Positions 51,702 through 63,832 of a stretch of 64,000 nt of DNA are shown piece by piece (position 1 is the stretch's first letter; every line of letters begins with the position of its first letter). Source of the stretch: Undaria pinnatifida (Eukaryota > Sar > Phaeophyceae > Laminariales > Alariaceae); the NCBI GenBank assembly GCA_012845835.1, contig JABAKD010000108.1, forward strand, positions 536,001 to 600,000, read 5' to 3'. The notes below the pieces were generated by a model that ran no database searches, was not told where the DNA came from, and saw nothing but the letters and a program-made list of their open reading frames with translations. Position numbers and translations under genes: made by a program.

Positions 51702-54423
51702 CTACGCATACGCACGACAGACGCAAGTCAATTGGAAAACAGAAAGAAAAGAAAAGAAGATAAAGGAAAGGAAAGAAAAGACAAGGAAGCGAAAAAACGA
51801 AAAAAGGAACCCTCCCCCCTCCCCCCTCCCCCCATCCGCCCTCCCCCCCTCCTCCCCCCTCCCCCCTCCCCCCCTTCCCCCTCCCCCCGCCCGCTTAGAG
51901 ATGCCGACGGTGCATGGCGCTGCCGCAGCCTTTGCGCGTCGCTCTGCAGCTTTGTGTCTCTCCGGTTCATGCCAATTCCGCATAAACAACTTGGCTCCCT
52001 CCTCTACTCGTCGAAACCATCGGCCGGCCTTCTGAGCAGCCTTTCGCCACCCTTCGAATTTCATTCCAAAGACCGACATATCCTCCTTCAGATGAGCCAT
52101 CCAGCCCTTATCTTGCCCCCTTAAATAGCCCTTACCCCCAACAAGCTTCCCAAACATCACCTTCTGTGGCAGACGCTCCTCATACGTGCCACGAATCCCG
52201 CAAACAAAATCCTCCGTTTGCGCACTATAGCCTCTATGCTCTCGGAAGCTGTCTGGGCAAGCGCGTCGGCGTACGATAGGGTGTGGTCGTCGCGCTTCCG
52301 TTTCCGCCATCCAAGGCATCGGAGGAGCATGGAATGGTGAACCCGTCGTAGCCTGTCATAGTCAGACTTCTTCGGGCTCCACGTCATGCAACCGCAAAGC
52401 AGTGTCTCGACCACCTCAGCTTTCAGCAACCGCACCTTCAACCGTAAGCGCACACCCGGGCGATCATAGATTTCCATCCTGTACCGCTGGAAGCACGCCC
52501 AGGCCGTCTGAAGACGCCGCGTTATTTCAATGCTAAGATCTCTGCCGGCGGTGATAGCCCCGCCCAAGTACACAAACTCGATTGCTTGTTGTATGCCTGG
52601 CCGGCTGCATTGATTGTGAACGACACCTTCTCCCCGCATTTGGTTTGCAGACACATTATCTCTGTTTTTGCCTCGGAGACCGCCAGCCCGAACGACGAGC
52701 ACGCAGTCACGATCACTGTCATCATCCTCTCCAGCCCTTCTGATGATCGCGATACGATGCCCGCATCGTCAGCGTACAGCATACTCCACAATATCAGCAC
52801 CTCCTCCTCCTCCGTCCCCCTCCGCCCGTCGACTTTGCCTGTGCGTGCAGTGCCCTTCTTCTCGCCTTTCTCCTTTCGTTGGAGCTGCACCATGTTGTCC
52901 GTAATGTCAGCATCAACGAGGAAGCGTTTCTCGGCCACACGCAGTACCGCCGTGAAAAACATGTTCAACAGCATTGGCGCGAGCACGCATCCTTGCCTGA
53001 GACCTTGCCCCGCGTCGAACTTATCCGAGCACTCTCCATCATCCAACCGCACGCATGCTTGCATGCCGTCGTGGAATTGGCGGATGACGGGGAGCATTCT
53101 CGGTGGCACGCCAAAACGAGCAAGGACATCCCACAGAAGGGTTCGGTCGACGGAGTCATATGCTTTGGTAAGGTCGATCAAGCACAAGTACAAGGGGGTG
53201 TCCCTTTTCCGCGCCAGTTCCTGCAGTCGTCGTACTACGAACATCATGCCCACCGTCGAGCGTTGGGGTCTGAACCCACACTGTTCCTCCGGCACAATGT
53301 TTTCGCGTTCACATTAGTCACTCAGGCGACCCGCGATGGCTTTGAGGAGTACTTTGCCGGCGTGAGCCACGAGGGAGATGCCACGATAATTGCCACACTC
53401 AGTCCGATCTTTCTTCTTGTGAAGCACTTTGATCGTTGCGTATTTCCATTGTTGCGGCACGCCACCTCCCCTCCACACAGCGACGATGATATCGTGGAAC
53501 TTTCCGAGAGTGTTCAATTCTCCTTCGTCGGCCAAAACCTTCAAGAGCTCGGCCGAGAGACCATCGGGCCCTAACGCCTTTCGGTTCGCCAACGCACGGA
53601 TCGCCTCCTCTACTTCGTACCTAGACGGGACATCGTCCAGTGGTCTGCACGGGGGCCACTACTTAAGCTCGTCCACAATGCTCGGGTCAAGGGTCGGCGA
53701 CTTGGTGTTAAGCAGTTTGTGAAACCACCTCACGCACCGCTCGCGGATGAGGGCATTATCCCGCAGCAATCGACCTTCCTCGTCCTTGATGTACTGCGAG
53801 TTGAACGTCCTCTTTCCTTCCACATCCATCCCCTTGGGATATTTGTAGAAGCCATATTGATCGCCTTCTCGGATACGCCCTTGGAGTTGGCTAACGTAAT
53901 ATTCGAAGAATCTCTGTACAGCTTCCGCCCGCGTGCGTTTCAGCCGTTTGGTGGTCGCCTTCAAGGCCCGCCGTAGACCACGATCGTTTGGAGCAGAACG
54001 GACCCGTTTCCTCGCGTCTTCCCTATCCTGCCATCGTGCGTTCAACTCCGCTTTGGTCTGCTCGGTCGCACACCAGCCCCTCGGTACTTGTTTGCGCCAA
54101 ATAGGGGGCGCTATGTCGGCCGCATTCGACAGTAGCTTCTCGGTTAGTACTGAGGTCATGTCATCAATGCTTCCGGCATTAGTACCGGGTATCGGGGAGG
54201 CAAGCTTGGCTACTGTCGTTTCTTGGAAAATCATCCGGTGATGCGAGTCGGCCATCAATCTTGGTAGATCAATAGCTCGCCGGTTTTTGATGACTCTCTT
54301 CGGACGATTTGGTGCGATGCGGCCCAAAAGGCGAATATTCCCGAATACGAGTTTGTGGCCCGACTCAGCGTTCTCCCTGAGTGGGATCCGCACAGTGACA
54401 TTACGTACCAATTGTCTATCCAC
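51702..54423 (-). pseudogene. LINE copy 2 linker and RT, broken
   Basis: It encodes the same protein as 28478-30754 but in pieces. The reading frame is lost at a TAG near 53659 (a Gln codon in copy 1), a TAA near 53312 (Tyr in copy 1), a one-base deletion near 52595 and a four-base deletion near 52180. RT motifs remain readable: [38 protein letters not shown] and YADD. The endonuclease SDH motif is SGH here (ENAESGHKLVF). Copy 2 therefore cannot make a working protein. Confidence 0.88.
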
Positions 54424-54700
54424 TTGCCGTGTCAGTATGTGGCCAAGCCTGTACTGGGCCTTTCCTCGGTTAGGACTCTGGACGCGTACGATATACCACG
54501 AGCAGGTGTAGCATAGTACGTGTTGAGGAGGGCGAGTTTGTCATCAGTTGCGTGAATCAACAGTCGCTCTCCGTTGTCGTTCAGCTCAACCAATACCTGC
54601 TGTCGGTCCACCCGATCCCTCTCATGCCTGTACGAGCATTTGTGTCCATCACGACAAGGAGGTGGTCCCTACTGGGTACCCCCTTGACCACCTCGTCAAG

Positions 54701-55519
54701 TCAACTCCAAAAGTAATCCTTTTCGCTGGTGCTTTTATCGAGAGTGGGAGCATAGCCTACAATAAAACACACAGCGTTAGATTTCCCTTTGCGTTGGATG
54801 CGAACCTTCATCAATCTAGCATTGATGCACTCAACCGCGACGTCACCCTTACCCTTCCCTGCCACGATAGACTCTCTAACAGCTAAGCCTACCCCGTGGT
54901 TCCCCTTCTTTTCGTGCGTTCCTCCGTCTTCTCCCGAGCAAAACACAACATACCCCGCCGCCGTAAAAGCACTTTGTCCACTGCGCCCCACCTCCTGTAA
55001 TCCTATGATATCACAACCTGCGTCCTCAGGAGTCTTCAGTATCAACCCGGCGTGGCCTATGCCGTTCGTGCCCTTGAAAGCAAGTGTGCGAACGTTGTAC
55101 GTACCCACGACGAGTTCCCCTGCTCTCGACCTAGCCCTTGCACCTACGCGAATTTTCTGAGCAGCCCTTCGAATCCTCTCGCGTCTCCACCTCTTCTTCC
55201 GAGCATCCGATTTCCTCCCTTCCACCCTCCGTTTTTCCCAGACAGAGGATTTCCCCCTCTCCGTCTCCCTTCGCCCAGCCCGGTTCTTGCCTAGGTTCCA
55301 ACGTGAAGGGGGCAGCAGTTCCGTTGCGCCACGTCCATCTCCTTCCCGACTTTGGTGCTTACCCACGTGGGTTCGATCCTCTCTTCTCTGTTCGATACGA
55401 GCCCCACGCTTTCCGCGGCGGTGATGGGACACTGCGTCCGCAGGCAAGGCTGCTGCGTCAAAAAATTCCGCGAGGAACTTTTTTGCCTTGTCGCTGGCTG
55501 TCACCGCCGGCGCGGCCAT
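54701..55519 (-). pseudogene. LINE copy 2 N-terminal region and APE-type endonuclease
   Basis: 272 codons. The first ~130 residues are basic and low complexity (RRGKRGARIEQRREDRTH). Then come the endonuclease motifs VVGTYNVRTLAFKG (catalytic Asn), DIIGLQEVGRSG (catalytic Glu) and HGVGLAVRESI. The frame ends at a TGA (54701) inside the domain, after EKDYFWS. In the next segment KDHLL-like and DTNARTG-like residues continue, so the stop is a mutation. No zinc-knuckle ORF1 was recognised upstream. Confidence 0.82.
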
Positions 55520-55794
55520 ACCCGAGCGCTAGTTTAGCGCACGAGTACGGTCGACGCCACACACCCCATCAGGGGCTCTGGCACGTTTTGGGGAAGCCTC
55601 AGGCCCGAGCACCACCCCGGCCGGGGAGCAGTCGAGGGGAGGAAGGAGGTATATACAAAATATCGGTCCAAGCACCCCCTGGTGACATCAGTGGGGTAAA
55701 ATCGCTATTAATATCATAGAAATGTAAAACAACCAATATCTATCACAGTTACTATTACGAGGTAATAGAAGGCAGTAGACTTGACCGCGTGTAC

Positions 55795-55910
55795 AAATAA
55801 AAATACACTCCAGCTGTGAGATCGAATATTTCGTCGAATCTCATACTTGCAAGCTGTGTGTGATACTCCCATCGCGCGTATTACTGGGTGTGTGTCCTCA
55901 TTGAGATATT
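55795..55910 (+). repeat. K2 dispersed repeat, solo copy
   Basis: AAATACACTCCAGCTGTGAG, ATTTCGTCGAATCTCAT, CTTGCAAGCTGTGTGTGATA and CGCGCGTATTACTG. It lies just beyond the 5' end of LINE copy 2. Confidence 0.75.
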
Positions 55911-56049
55911 ATATTATGAATACCAGACATGCCAGATACAGAGTACCAAAAATATTGCGTTTTAGGAGGTGGTGCGCATATTGGTATTCATATCACAGCA
56001 GTATCCAAATCGAGCAGCGCAGCCGCGCGGAGGGTCGTCGCCTTAGCCT

Positions 56050-56903
<854 letters not shown>

Positions 56904-56971
56904 GTCTAGGTTAGGAGGTAGAGGGTGACGTATTTAAGGTGTTGACAGATGAACGGCATGATGTGATGGTA

Positions 56972-58543
56972 CAGTCGTCCCCGCTTTGAAGACACTCTTC
57001 TTAATTCAACTCCCCGCTTTAAGGACACAAAAAATACCAGAAGCATGGTGCCCCGCAGATGGGAAAACTTAGGCAAGAGTCGTGCATGAAATCGACGATT
57101 TCACAGGCCGAGGTCCGCTCTCGTCTCGAGGATGTCCGCTTTTATATGATAGAAATATTTCAAGGACGTCAGCCGTGAGTTCGACGAATTTCGGGTCAAT
57201 ACTTATCTTTGAAGCTGCGTTGTTGGTACTTGTAATATACTATTTTATAAAAAATATTTCAAGGACGTCCGCCGTGAGTTCGACGAAATTCGGGTCAATA
57301 CTCATCTTTGCAAGCTGCGTTGATGGTACTTGTAATATACTATATGGGTGAGTTTTTTATTGGGAGGGGTCCTATTATTTTGCTTTAAAAAACAATATAT
57401 ATACCAGTATAATATATAAAAATATTTTAAGGACGCCAGCCGTGAGTTCGACGAATTTCGGGTCAATACTCTTTCTTTTTTTATAAAAATTTCAAGGACA
57501 TCAGCCGTGAGGTCGACGAATTTCGGGTCAATAGTCATCTTTGCAAGCTGCGTTGTTGGTACCTGTAATATACTATGTGGGTGAGTTTTTTCATAATGGG
57601 AGGGGTCATTTTGTTTGGTTAAAAAACAAACACACATAATATATACAAGTGTATACATATTTTATAAAAAATATTTCAAGGACGTCAGCCGTGAGTTCGT
57701 ACGCGAACGGAAGAGACGGCGATTAAAGCGAAACGGCGTACCTTTTTTCCAAGACTGTGGATTCGTTGACTCATGAAACTCAAGTCAAGCCAAGAGCGAA
57801 GGAGGGGGGCGAGGTGCAGGCGACTCTTCGGGATATGGGCGGCGTAGTGTTTTTTTTTAGGATAACTGCACTTTGGATGCCCGCGTTCGTTGTTTGGTGT
57901 ATTTTTGTTTGGCTTGGGTGAAGTCTCGTTTAGCCAAACTTAGAATAATTTGTTTTGTGTTTGCCTCGTTTTTACCTTTGGGAAGGAGCGGTGTCCTCTT
58001 TTTCGGTGTACTTTCCCGATTTTTACGTCTGGTGTGGTCTGCGTTACCAACATTTTACCAAATAGTGTCGTCCCAAGTGTGGCTGGTTTCGTTTGGTCTC
58101 CATGTGGCAGGTAGGTAGCCTGTGCCGTATCAGAGTTCCAAAAACGGACGTGATGTTCACCGTGAGGATAACGCCTCAACAATAATAAAAGCCTACCTGG
58201 TACAACAACACCAGCGCGCTACCGTGCACATTACACTATGTAGGTCGTGCTGCACCCCTTCCCGCGTTTCGGTGGGAGAGGGAAATTCAAACGATGGTAT
58301 GCACGTATTGGCGTACAGCAGCAGTAGTTGCGGCTTTCAAATCACCTTGTGTCGTAGGTTTCAAACAACACCGTTTCGTGGTCACATTCCTGCTGCGAAT
58401 GCGCGTCTTGTGACATATGCTACGTTTACGTTGGCCCCGTGGACGGTAAGTTAGTGGCGCCGGAATCTCAAAGACACTTACTTCCCCGCGTTAAAGACAC
58501 TCGAAAAAAAAAACGTGGTGTGTCTTTAAAGCGGGGTCGACTG
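56972..58543. mobile_element. 1572-bp pogo/Tc1-like non-autonomous element
   Basis: The left end after TA reads CAGTCGTCCCCGCTTTGAAG then ACAC. The right end, inverted, reads CAGTCGACCCCGCTTTAAAG then ACAC before TA. Each end has a second internal CCCCGCTTTAAGGACAC/CCCCGCGTTAAAGACAC copy. CAGTCGAMCCCCGCT-style ends with a TA target are typical of pogo/Tigger-like members of Tc1/mariner. No DDE transposase is readable. A K1 array (57160-57700) lies inside. Confidence 0.75.
57160..57700 (+). repeat. K1 tandem array, five units
   Basis: TTTCAAGGACGTCAGCCGTG-type starts at about 57161, 57259, 57424, 57492 and 57676. Units include GACGAATTTCGGGTCAATAC, CATCTTTG.AAGCTGCGTTG and TACTTGTAATATACTAT. 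Some are followed by GGGTGAGTTTTTTATTGGGA. All are in one orientation, as nested or unequal-crossover copies of one element end. Confidence 0.85.
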
Positions 58544-59039
58544 TACCCAACTATGATTTGATAATATGATACCATGCTGTGGACCGCGGGTGCTGCTCGT
58601 CTGTGTCGTGCCGTCGTGCCGTGGATCATCACGGCTAATACCATTTTCTTCGGTTGCAAGTTGCAAGTCCGAACGTTGATGCGTACGTTGTGAAGCTGTT
58701 GTTTCATACCAGTGGTCTACATCAGCAAGAAGGCTGTACCACCAGTGGTCTCATATCATCGTAACGATATCATGGACCCCTGGCAGCTTCTTGCTTCTTG
58801 TCAACAAGGGTCCGCTTTTTTCGAGCACGACAGCAGCAGAGGAGCTCGCAATAAGAGCACAACTTGGACGAAACAGGACCCACAAGTCACTGAAAGGTGT
58901 GTATGCAGACAGCATACGCGTACAGCACAAGTCCAGATACAGCATGTACGGGCTGGTTGAAGCTCGAAAGCCGTGTTCCTACGTGTTCCAGCAGAGCAGT
59001 ACTGCTGCACTCCTACGTTCGCACTAGGCACCGCCCGCT
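58544..59039. other. No confident feature
   Basis: Could be the decayed 5' part of the LINE remnant that starts near 59040, but no RT core motif is readable. Confidence 0.35.
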
Positions 59040-59900
59040 GTACGTGAGTACTGTCCGTGAATACGCCGAGGGCGGGGTATCATACACTCTCATGGTAGAG
59101 ACGGAGACAACGCTGCTGCAAACACGGGGCATGGCACCCCGGGCTCCACTGTCCGCCATCGAAGCAGCAGGTCAGAGGTACAAACAGACAATAAAGTTTT
59201 AGTACCTCGACGGCGTTATCCACGAAGACGCTGAACTTATGGTTGAGATCGAGCGACGGGTCGGAGTCACGAGGGCATGCTACAAGAGGCTTGGGAGTTA
59301 TGCGAAACGACGACCTCCCGGCTCAGTCTGGAGGTCCGCCTGCTCAAGGCAGACGTAATTGAGACCCTGCTGTACGGGTGTGTGATGTGGACCATCAACG
59401 CGACTCATGATGACGAAAAGCGTACATCGCTTTCCTCCGGCGAGTCCTTGGCTTCCAGTCGTGCGTACCACACCAACCTCTCGTACGCCAAGCCCCTCAA
59501 GAAGACAACACGCGAGAGCATCTAAACGATCATCCGGAAACGGCGGCCATAGGTCGCTGGGGCAATGGTAAGAAGGCAAAACAAGGGGCGATTACCCAGT
59601 CGGATGATGTTTGCGTAGATAGACGGTGGAAACAACACGGGACAAGGTGGGCCACCGAGCCACTGGCTCAGAACCCTGAGAGACGACCTCGCCTATTTTC
59701 GATCCACCTAAGGTTGCACGGAGGATTCCCCGCGGCAGTTCGGAGTTGAAACCGTACTGCTGTGGGTCCATACAGCAAAGAAGACGGGCAAGTGGTATCG
59801 GGGGATCCTGGAAGAAGCCGAACGGTTCATGGCCAGGTGGCACGTAGAGAAACTCGGAGCGCCCAGGCCGGATGCGCGACGCGCAAAGCAGAAAGAAGCG
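59040..59900 (+). pseudogene. LINE subfamily B remnant (RT C-terminal half)
   Basis: The plus-strand peptide AIEAAGQRYKQTIKF, a stop, YLDGVIHEDAELMVEIERRV, then VRLLKADVIETLLYGCVMW and HTNLSYAKPLKKTTRESI align with the post-YADD region of non-LTR RT proteins. It is clearly different in sequence from family A at 28478-30754. Several stops and frame changes break it. A degraded tail follows with AAERFMARWH-like residues. Confidence 0.75.
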
Positions 59901-60059
59901 TGGGGGGAGTAGGAAAACCGCTGTTGTAGAAAGCAAGAAGGCGACGGCAAACAAGGTGGTAGCAACGCACCCGGCCGACTACAGTACCAGGTAGTTGGTA
60001 GAACCTTTTACGTAACCTCAAGCTAATGCGCCTTGCAGCGTGGGTAGGCGCAATTGGAT

Positions 60060-60260
60060 GCGAATCGACAAGGGAGAGGGAAGAAAGGGCTGAAGTTTTC
60101 TCGCGAAAAAACGAAGGCACGCACCGTAGTGGGGAGGCGGAAGAAGAGCCTTCTTACTAATACGTAGTGGCCCCGGATCTTGAGTTACGTCTAGGAAGGG
60201 AGAAAGAGAAACAAAAGTGCGAACATAATAAATGGGGCGAGCAAAAATCGCTGTCGACGA
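60060..60260 (+). repeat. Dispersed repeat family R4, copy 3
   Basis: GGAGAGGGAAGAAAGGGCTG, GCACCGTAGTGGGGAGG, AGAAGAGCCTTCTTACTA, CCCGGATCTTGAGTTACGTC and ATGGGGCGAGCAAAAAT match the copies at 5280 and 37305. Confidence 0.7.
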
Positions 60261-60508
60261 GACGGTAAGCAGAGGACAGATCAGGCAGCAATGCTCCTAG
60301 CCCGATGGCATTTAATACCTGCTCGTTGCACTCGAAACCCAGTTTGGGTGGTAATCGGTACACCGGTTGAGTGGTATCATCTGCTTTGTTGATGCGTCTT
60401 TGCTTGCTTAATGATTAGGCTTCGTTTTCGCATAGGGGACGGGGGCGAAGGTGGCGGTATGGGGGCCAATATAGTACTACACTGCTGTGTCATCAGACCC
60501 AGATATTA

Positions 60509-60688
60509 CAGTAGGTGGCCCTGTATAGTGCGGTTCATATAGTGCGGGTGTCCGATACTGTGCGGGTGAAATCGTTTGGCACAATATAGACCCCTTTATA
60601 GTGGCCGGTTTTCATATAGTGCGGGTGCCCGGTACAGTGCGGGTAAATTTTCGTGACACATACCCGCACCATATAGGGCCACCTACTG
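60509..60688. mobile_element. Tc1-type MITE family M1, intact copy (180 bp)
   Basis: TA then CAGTAGGTGGCCCTGTATAG and TGCGG at the left. The right end is CCGCACCATATAGGGCCACC then TACTG before TA. The ~25-bp TIRs differ at two positions. The CAGT terminus plus TA duplication is the Tc1/mariner signature. Same family and orientation as 14086-14265. Confidence 0.88.
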
Positions 60689-61043
60689 TAAGAGTGCCCA
60701 GGTGATAGACCACGCGGCCATGCTCCGAATCCTACAGTAGTAGTAGGGCCATTCGAACCCAATACGATGTGGTTGCTGCCCCCGATGCTGGTTGGATGGC
60801 CTCAGCTGCTGTGTTGCTACATTGCTGGCGCTTGGTTGTGTTTGTTTTTCATTTTTGTGTTACCCTGTTTCTTTCTTTCCAATCGATGTTTCCCTTTTGT
60901 TTGGGGTTTCTTTCTTAATCATCCTTTTATCTTTTGTCTTTTACTGCAAATAGTCTAGTGTGCTGGCTTGCATGCTCTCGTTTTTTGCCGGCGTGCTCAT
61001 GGGGTTGGCCTTGCATGGCCAAATCACCCTTCTGTACTTGCAA

Positions 61044-61249
61044 TGTGTATATTCTTCACATTATAAACTGATATTATTATGCATGCATCTACATCCACTT
61101 CCAATATGATAAAGCTGTTAGTTTCTGAGTTTGTGACCACCTCGTCGCTCCCATGCTCTTATGACGCATGACGCATCGTCACGGACACTGGTTGCTCTGC
61201 TGTGTGTGGATGGGTGCAGAAGATCAGATTAATGTGAAGAGCACACACA
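61044..61249. mobile_element. Possible ~205-bp element with TGTGTGTTCTTCACATTAA ends
   Basis: TGTGTATATTCTTCACATTA with AACTGAT at the left, inverted as ATCAGATTAATGTGAAGAGC then ACACACA at the right. The same end motif occurs singly at 39329, 42461, 44622 and 48296. Confidence 0.5.
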
Positions 61250-63060
61250 TAGCGGTGCCGGTGCGGTATCAGTATGGACTGGTGCCAAGTAAAGAGTAAT
61301 AAAACACGTGCATTTGAAAGTTCCAAAACATTTTACTCGAAGTATAAAATAGAAACTCACCCAAAAGGCAAATAAAACGACTCAAACTGCTGTGATTGAT
61401 ACTCAAGCGAACAGCGAAGTCGCAGGGATGCGACCTCGTGCTAAAAAAGTCGAAAAGCAAATCCGTGGGCGAAAGGGTGGGGTACTTGCAGTACTCGCCC
61501 AACAGCGTGCCTTGACGCCGCCCCCTGTCCAGCCCGAATCATCTGCAGCAACTTCCCGTCGGCATCCTCGCTGCTGTGGCTGAGCATTGCCTATTACTGC
61601 TGTAATAATATTAATAGGCGAGGCCTACTGCTGTACTTAAAAAAGTAAAATCCAGCCCCCGCGAAGTTGCACATGCATGCGAGTACGTGCAAGGTATTTC
61701 AGAAATGCACGTAAATTCAATAGCGATTCATGTATGGTGGCTCCTTATGTGCAGGTCCGCGCACAAAATGCCGGTTGCGGTGCCCAGAGCCCAGACCAAC
61801 CCGACGCCAGACCTGACCCTAGCACTAATCCTCACCCTAACCCTAACCCCAACCCAACCCAACCCTTCGAGGGGCTCGAGGTCTGCTCTCGAGGTCGGCA
61901 GGGTCAGTATTGAGTTTACGTGCAAACCTGAAAACCTCGCACGAACGTGCAATAATTAAACGCCTGGTCAAAAAAATCCTATGATGAATCTTCGTCAACA
62001 TAATTAGAGGCAATCTGCTGACCGTTCTCGCAAAAATTGTCGTCGTGAAATGTGTGCCCACGATAAACGTAAATATAAGGATCGTTTTGATATTGACATT
62101 GATGAGTACATGGTTCTTACATTTTTACTCAAAGTAGTCGGCAATATACAACATTTTGGACCAAATTTAAGAATCGTTGTGTTATACACATTGGTATAAT
62201 ACCGTCCTTATAATTACGTACACAGTGGAAGAGACGATGGCAAAAGCTACAGATAGCGTGACACGACAAGCAGAAAATGGCTGCAAGTACGGCCTCCGCA
62301 ACTCGCCGTGCATCGCTTCCAAACAGCAACCACTGCCAACCCAACAAAGTCCATAGCCCTGCATGGGAAGGGGGGCACTCACCCTGTGCAATCGAAGAAG
62401 GAGTACGGTTGAACGCAGCAGTTGAACCCTTCCAACCCCTCCACCCCTACCGACTCCACCCCTATCTCGCTTCCAAATAACGCAGCAGCTAGAAGGGCTC
62501 GCCGGAGTAACCTCATAACAGACCACCTCCGCCGACTACCACCTGCAAATGCCGTGAACACCGGAGCAGGCCTTCGCCTTCCTTCACCCTGCGTTGCTCG
62601 CAGTGTCGACTACACGTGCACCCACGCAAACGTGTAGGTCCGCGAACAACCCTGCCTGTGAGATGCAGACACTCGTGGATTTTGAGCAACGTTTTGGCTC
62701 AAACCGACAATTTGCACCATTACCTGGAAAGGCGTTTTTGTAAAGGAGATTTTTTACCAGAGTGGAAAAATCTCAGACCAATCCACGGGGTCAGAATCAT
62801 CAGTTGTGGTGTTTCTGGTCAAGGACGATTCGGCAGCGTCGGAAGTCGGGAGTCGGGAGTCGGGAACGAATGTATGTCCGGATTCCACCGGGCAGTCCTC
62901 ACCAGCCAGCCCTATTTTGTTATCTCGCTGTTACCTTGGGACCTTCCTGTGGAAGTGAGGCAGCCGCATATCTATCTATCAATGCCGGCCGTGTAAAGAA
63001 ACATGAAATTATTGCATACCGTACATGACAGACTAGACTACCTGGTATAGACTAAATTGT
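61250..63060. other. Mostly no feature
   Basis: Contains a short CCCTAA/CCCAACC tract at 61808-61865. Between 62270 and 63000 several frames are open but none shows a domain or good splice sites. Confidence 0.4.
61808..61865. repeat. Second CCCTAA-type interstitial tract
   Basis: CTCACCCTAACCCTAACCCC then AACCCAACC units, degenerate. Confidence 0.7.
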
Positions 63061-63064
63061 GTCT

Positions 63065-63237
63065 ACCCAACAACGACATCACAGCAGCACACCCAGTGTC
63101 CGTGCTGATTCTGCATCCTACATCTAGACTAGAGAGATACGAATTCGGTGGTCACAGACTGCTGTGAAGCAGAGGAAACCAACCAGGTCGCAATTCATCA
63201 AGGTAAAGCAAATGGCATGCTAGCGTAGGGCAAAACA
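63065..63237 (+). repeat. Dispersed repeat family R5, copy 2
   Basis: CTACCCAACAACGACATCAC, ACCCAGTGTCCGTGCTGATT, CATCCTACATCTAGACTAGA and GGTCACAGACTG match 16045-16215. Confidence 0.65.
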
Positions 63238-63239
63238 AG

Positions 63240-63720
63240 CCTTAAGGAGCGATTATCCGGTCGGATGATGTTTGCTGCGCAGATAGATCATGGAAAAAAC
63301 CCGGGGGGCCAGGTGGGTCAACGAACATAATAGCTACCTCTGGTGTTAATAACTGGCTCAGAAACCCCGAGAGACTACCTCGCTCGTAAGACAAGTGAAA
63401 TGCTAGCGTGCGGCAAAACAAGGGGCGATTATCCGGTCGGATGAGTTTGCGCAGATAGATGGCGGAAAAAACCCGGGGGACCAGGAGGTGCTGGGTGATG
63501 TGGGTCAACGAACAAATATTTAACTAGCTGGCTCAGAAACCCGTAAGATACGACCGCGCGCGCCGGTTTTCGATCGACGGAAAGCTCCACGGAAGATTGA
63601 AGATTCCCTTCGTACGGCAGTTTGGAGTTGAAACCGCGTACTATTACTACAAGTATTACTACTATGGATGGGTCCATACAGTACAGTAAAGACGGCGGGA
63701 AAGTGATACCGGAGTGTTGA
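63240..63720 (+). pseudogene. LINE subfamily B 3' remnants, tandemly duplicated
   Basis: Two units (63240-63395 and 63415-63720) share GCGATTATCCGGTCGGATGA, AGATAGAT, GGAAAAAACCCGGGGG and CTGGCTCAGAAACCC. The second unit aligns throughout with 59585-59830 (for example CGGCAGTTTGGAGTTGAAAC, ATGGATGGGTCCATACAG). The reading frame is destroyed. Confidence 0.7.
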
Positions 63721-63832
63721 GGAAGGTGTTAGTGGGGTATTAGTCCGTTTGACCACTTGCAAAAGGTTAACCGATAGCTTACCCAAACTAAGCCGTATAA
63801 CACTCTCCACCCCTGAAACGGCGCGATAGCAG

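Larger units (their letters stand above)
51392..55690 (-). mobile_element. LINE family A, copy 2 (near full length, inactivated)
   Basis: About 4.3 kb on the minus strand: a 5' region from ~55690, endonuclease frame, linker, RT, 3' UTR with an A/G-T/C tract (51750-51810), and a short (AAC)n tail at 51392-51405. It is collinear with copy 1 from 31100 to 27746. The left boundary (TTGTTGTTCTCACATTAACT) is the same as in copy 1. The exact 5' end is uncertain. Confidence 0.85.
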
